Assembly: GCA_934726455.1 (NCBI GenBank)
Contig: CAKVDS010000027.1
Coordinates: 1 to 31,394, forward strand
Origin: an uncultured Bacteroidales bacterium
Lineage (GTDB): Bacteria > Bacteroidota > Bacteroidia > Bacteroidales > UBA932
Length of the DNA: 31,394 nucleotides
Direction: 5' to 3'
Shown: piece by piece, positions 28,498-31,394 of the stretch
Layout of the letters: every line of letters starts with the position of its first letter
How positions within the stretch are numbered: position 1 is the first letter of the stretch
Position numbers and translations under genes: made by a program
Notes under the pieces: generated by a model
Databases searched by the model: none
What the model was told of the DNA's origin: nothing
What the model saw: only the letters and a program-made list of their open reading frames with translations

Positions 28498-29389
28498 TTG
28501 TGGCCTCCTTCTTTGCTGCGGCCGGAACTGGAGCCGGAGCCGGTTTAGGCTCCACTTTCTTAGGTGTGAAACCGACGACATGGATGGCGCCGGTAGGACA
28601 CTCGAAGAAGCACTGTCCGCAGGCCTTGCATTTGTTGTAATCTATATAGCTGAGGTTGTCCGAAATCGTGATCGCATCGAACTTGCAGACCTTCGCGCAC
28701 TTGCCGCAGCCTATGCAGGCAGCCGTGCAGGCCTTGCGGGCCACTCCGCCCTTGTCTTTGTTCACACAAGACACATAGACCCTGCGATTGTTCTTTGGAG
28801 TCGTACCGAGGTTGCGGAGTTCGATTATACCTTTCGGGCAAGCCTTCGCACAAGCCCCGCAAGCCGTACAGAGAGCCTCGTCAACGACAGGAAGCCCCGT
28901 CTGCGGATCCATGGAGATGGCACCGAACTTGCAGGCGGCCACACAGTCGCCACAGCCCAGACATCCATAGGAGCAGCCTGTGTCCCCGCTGTAGAGCGCG
29001 GCTTTGACGCGACATGAAGATGCTCCAACGTATTCATTGGTGCGGGGACGGTTGGCGCAACTTCCGTTGCAGCGGACCACCGCCACTTGAGGAGCTTTCT
29101 CCTTGACCTCATAGCCGAGGATAGCAGCCACCTTTTTCATCACCTCATTGCCGCCTACAGGACAATACTGGTGGTCAAGGTCGTGAGCCTTGACAGCAGC
29201 ATCCGCAAACGCACGGCAGCCGGCAAAACCGCAGCCGCCGCAGTTGGCGCCCGGCATCACCTTCTCCACTTCATCAATACGCGGATCCTCCTCGACCCTG
29301 AACTTCCTGGCCACCCAGAAGAGCACCAGAGAGAGCAGAAGGCCAAGAACCGTAAGGATCACAACGGTCAGGATAACAGTGTTTGTCAT
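28490..29389 (-). CDS. rnfB: Rnf complex subunit RnfB (ferredoxin-type)
   Basis: A 299-residue electron-input subunit. An N-terminal membrane anchor (residues 4-28) is followed by a four-Cys domain with C50, C53, C58 and C76, and then four ferredoxin-type [4Fe-4S] motifs beginning at residues 143, 174, 225 and 254. The C-terminal tail (275-299) is rich in Pro, Ala and Lys, with no obvious fold. It accepts electrons from reduced ferredoxin for transfer through RnfC/D/G. Its ATG overlaps the rseC stop by one base (TAATG), so it is translated from the same transcript. Confidence 0.95.
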   Translation of the reverse strand: MTNTVILTVVILTVLGLLLSLVLFWVARKFRVEEDPRIDEVEKVMPGANCGGCGFAGCRAFADAAVKAHDLDHQYCPVGGNEVMKKVAAILGYEVKEKAPQVAVVRCNGSCANRPRTNEYVGASSCRVKAALYSGDTGCSYGCLGCGDCVAACKFGAISMDPQTGLPVVDEALCTACGACAKACPKGIIELRNLGTTPKNNRRVYVSCVNKDKGGVARKACTAACIGCGKCAKVCKFDAITISDNLSYIDYNKCKACGQCFFECPTGAIHVVGFTPKKVEPKPAPAPVPAAAKKEATNE

Positions 29390-29811
29390 TACTTCTTATT
29401 TATATTAAAAACATATTCATTCTTGAGCTTGCCCCGCAGCATCCACAGCACCAGATACCACAAGGCCACAGCACCGAGGCCGCCGAGACCCGCATAAAGC
29501 TCATGCACGCCACAGACGGTGAGGACAAGCAGCACCGCGACCAGCAGCAGTAGAGGAAACACATAAGCAAGCCAGACAGCCTTGTGCCCCATCGTGGCCT
29601 TGAGTGTCACATCCACCTCATCCCCGACTTTATAATTGTCCCATCCGCGCGTGGGCACCTCTACAGCCTTGGTCTTGGCATCGCCCAGACCGCACAGGCT
29701 GCGCGCATGGCAGGAGCCGCAGGCGGACTCCGACACGATCTCCACAGTCGTATACTCCGGAGTGATGTCCACTATCCTGCCCCTATGTGATATTTCGCTA
29801 TTCGAACTCAT
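29389..29811 (-). CDS. rseC: RseC/MucC-family membrane protein
   Basis: A 140-residue SoxR-reducing-system RseC family protein. The cytoplasmic N-terminal part has the Cys cluster SACGSCHARSLCGLG, followed by two closely spaced membrane helices (AVWLAYVFPLLLLVAVLLVL and GALGAVAL-type second span) and a short charged end. In Gammaproteobacteria RseC works with the Rnf-like Rsx complex to keep SoxR reduced; in Bacteroidota it is commonly the first gene of the rnf operon. The start at 29811 (MSSNSEISHRG) is preceded by AGGAGG only 2 bases away, an unusually short distance. It overlaps the end of dnaB by 14 bases. Confidence 0.88.
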   Translation of the reverse strand: MSSNSEISHRGRIVDITPEYTTVEIVSESACGSCHARSLCGLGDAKTKAVEVPTRGWDNYKVGDEVDVTLKATMGHKAVWLAYVFPLLLLVAVLLVLTVCGVHELYAGLGGLGAVALWYLVLWMLRGKLKNEYVFNINKK

Positions 29812-31294
29812 TGCCTCCTGGTATAAAATCATCCGGAGACGGCCCCGGGTCATCATTCATTGCGGATCCGAAAGATGTGGCCTTCAGGTCCAGAGCATCG
29901 TCCATCTCCACGAACTTGAGCTGCTCGCCCTTATAGCGCATATCTATATCTCTGGTCTCGCCGTTCCTGTGCTTGGCGATGATGATCTGCGTCTTCTCCT
30001 TGTCTCCCTCATTGTCGCTCAGCCCGATGTAATCCGGCCTGTGGATGAAAATCACCATGTCCGCATCCTGCTCGATAGACCCGGACTCGCGGAGATCGGA
30101 AAGTTGCGGTTTACCTCCGGACCCTTGGCGCTGAACGGCGTTACGGGAAAGCTGAGAAAGCGCTATAATCGGCACATTCAACTCTTTGGCCGTCGCTTTG
30201 AGCGTGCGGGAAATGGCCGCAACCTCCTGCTCACGCAGCCCCCGAAGCTCAGAAGGGCCCTGCATCAGCTGAAGATAGTCTATTATGATCAGCCTGACAC
30301 CCTTGTTCTTGACCAGGTTCTTCGCCTTGGTCCTGAATTCCATCAACGGCAGGCTGGGAGTATCATCTATGTACAAAGGAGCCTTTGAAAGAGCCTTCAA
30401 CTTGTACTCAAGCTGCTGCCACTCGTAGTCTTCCAGTTTTGAGCCTCCCTTGATCTTGTCCGGATGCAGCCCGGACTCCGACGTGATGAGACGGTTGGCC
30501 AACTGGATGGCAGCCATTTCAAGAGAGAAAAATGCGACAGGCATGTGGTGATCCACAGCCGCGTTACGCGCTATATTGAGGGAGAACGCTGTCTTTCCGA
30601 CAGAAGGACGTGCAGCCAGGATAATAAGATCCGAAGGCTGCCAGCCCATGGTGATGGTGTCGAGGCTCAAGAATCCCGACGGGACTCCGCTCAGCCCGCT
30701 GCTGGACTGCTTCTTCTCTATTCCCTCTATAGCCTCGTTGATAAGGCCGCCGATATCCTGCACCTCTTTGCGGACGTTGCTCTGGATAGCATCGTAAATC
30801 CTGCTCTGTGCCGCATCGATGAGGTCATCCACCTTGACGGTGTCATCATACGAATCCCTCAGAATATCATAGGAAGCCGTTATGAGATCCCGCTGTATCG
30901 TCTTCTGCTTGAGTATCTTTATGTAATACTCGATATGTGCGGCAGAACCCACCTTCTCTGACAGGTTGGCAAGTACCACCGTACCGCCGACGGTCTCAAG
31001 ATTGCCGAGTTCCTTGAGTTTCGCATTGACCGTGATTATATCTACGGACGTATGCTCGAAAACAAGCGAACTCATGGCCTCGAATATCATCCTGTGCTTC
31101 GGATCATAGAAGCAGGACGCGGTCAACTCTTCCATAGCCTGATCCACGCACTCGGGTTCAAGCAGCATGGCACCGAGGACGGCCTCTTCCACGTCAAGAG
31201 CCTGAGGAGGCTTATTGCCTATCTCAAGCCCTATCTTGTCGAGGTCGACCCCCTGATCCTTCCTGCGTGAGGCTGTGGATTTCTGAGGAGGCAT
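29798..31294 (-). CDS. dnaB: Replicative DNA helicase DnaB
   Basis: A 498-residue hexameric replicative helicase. The N-terminal domain (about 30-135, with VEEAVLGAMLLEPE) binds primase; the C-terminal RecA-like motor contains Walker A (ARPSVGKT at 228-235), Walker B (LIIIDYLQLM at 335-344), and the DnaB motifs LSQLSRNAVQRQG and SGSIEQDADMVIFI. The length is normal with no intein, although DnaB is a common intein host. The first 30 residues are polar and variable. It is 17 bases downstream of the zinc-ribbon gene and overlaps rseC, linking replication and rnf genes in one transcript. Confidence 0.97.
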   Translation of the reverse strand: MPPQKSTASRRKDQGVDLDKIGLEIGNKPPQALDVEEAVLGAMLLEPECVDQAMEELTASCFYDPKHRMIFEAMSSLVFEHTSVDIITVNAKLKELGNLETVGGTVVLANLSEKVGSAAHIEYYIKILKQKTIQRDLITASYDILRDSYDDTVKVDDLIDAAQSRIYDAIQSNVRKEVQDIGGLINEAIEGIEKKQSSSGLSGVPSGFLSLDTITMGWQPSDLIILAARPSVGKTAFSLNIARNAAVDHHMPVAFFSLEMAAIQLANRLITSESGLHPDKIKGGSKLEDYEWQQLEYKLKALSKAPLYIDDTPSLPLMEFRTKAKNLVKNKGVRLIIIDYLQLMQGPSELRGLREQEVAAISRTLKATAKELNVPIIALSQLSRNAVQRQGSGGKPQLSDLRESGSIEQDADMVIFIHRPDYIGLSDNEGDKEKTQIIIAKHRNGETRDIDMRYKGEQLKFVEMDDALDLKATSFGSAMNDDPGPSPDDFIPGGNEFE

Positions 31295-31311
31295 ATAAAA
31301 ACCTTATTATA

Positions 31312-31394
31312 TTAGATGTCCGGATTGACTATGATGCGGCCGCAGTGCTCGCAGATGACCAGTTTCTTGCCGGAAGCGATGTCTATCAGGCGCT
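31312..31394 (-). CDS. C-terminal end of a C4-type zinc-ribbon protein (partial)
   Basis: Only the last 27 codons lie in the window. They read RLIDIASGKKLVICEHCGRI followed by IVNPDI and a TAA at 31312-31314. The CEHCGRI pair is the second half of a zinc ribbon and matches the end of the zf-RING_7/DUF164-type coiled-coil proteins common in Bacteroidota. The first two cysteines and the coiled coil would lie upstream, outside the window. The frame is on the same strand as dnaB. Confidence 0.72.
   Translation of the reverse strand, partial: RLIDIASGKKLVICEHCGRIIVNPDI

Overview
The window is a chromosomal segment from a member of the Bacteroidota, most likely order Bacteroidales. Three things point there: the order tRNA-Trp, secE, nusG, rplK, rplA, rplJ, rplL, rpoB, rpoC; promoters of the Bacteroidota type (-33 TTTG, about 19 nt, -7 TAnnTTTG); and ribosomal genes whose starts lack a Shine-Dalgarno sequence and follow A/T-rich leaders. 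Genus cannot be fixed from the sequence alone. Base composition is moderately GC-rich apart from a few AT-rich stretches.

Layout. (1) 1-11361, plus strand: 3' part of tRNA-Trp, then the transcription/translation operon secE-nusG-rplK-rplA-rplJ-rplL-rpoB-rpoC, with an attenuator-like hairpin between rplL and rpoB and a strong terminator after rpoC. (2) 11365-11438, minus strand: tRNA-Arg(UCU) with a textbook promoter, converging on rpoC through two back-to-back hairpins. (3) 11502-14906: a flippase-like membrane protein (minus strand) divergent from a tightly overlapped plus-strand operon of a PfkB-family sugar/nucleoside kinase, a small conserved protein and a DUF368 membrane protein. (4) 14903-19634: exonuclease III (minus), cysteinyl-tRNA synthetase (plus) and a large outer-membrane beta-barrel/TonB-receptor-like protein (minus) with its promoter. 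(5) 19635-20591: about 1 kb without a credible gene. It holds an AT-rich part with small inverted repeats, a 3.5-copy 84-bp tandem repeat whose units each form a hairpin, a cluster of the palindrome GTGCGCAC, and a pyrimidine-rich tract downstream of yitT. This is the least explained part of the window. (6) 20592-31394, minus strand: the end of a zinc-ribbon protein, dnaB, rseC, the complete Rnf operon rnfBCDGEA, a small outer-membrane beta-barrel protein and a terminator, then a new promoter driving nfnAB (electron-bifurcating ferredoxin/NADH/NADPH transhydrogenase), followed by a YitT-family membrane protein.

How it fits together. The left third is the core gene-expression machinery. The right third is a redox hub: Rnf couples ferredoxin and NAD to an ion gradient, while NfnAB couples ferredoxin, NADH and NADPH, so the two sets together would balance low-potential electrons in an anaerobic fermenter. 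The middle carries housekeeping and envelope genes, several with possible links to polyprenyl-phosphate or lipid movement. I did not find a clear new defence, mobile or biosynthetic system. The best candidate for something undescribed is the repeat and palindrome island at 19.9-20.5 kb.
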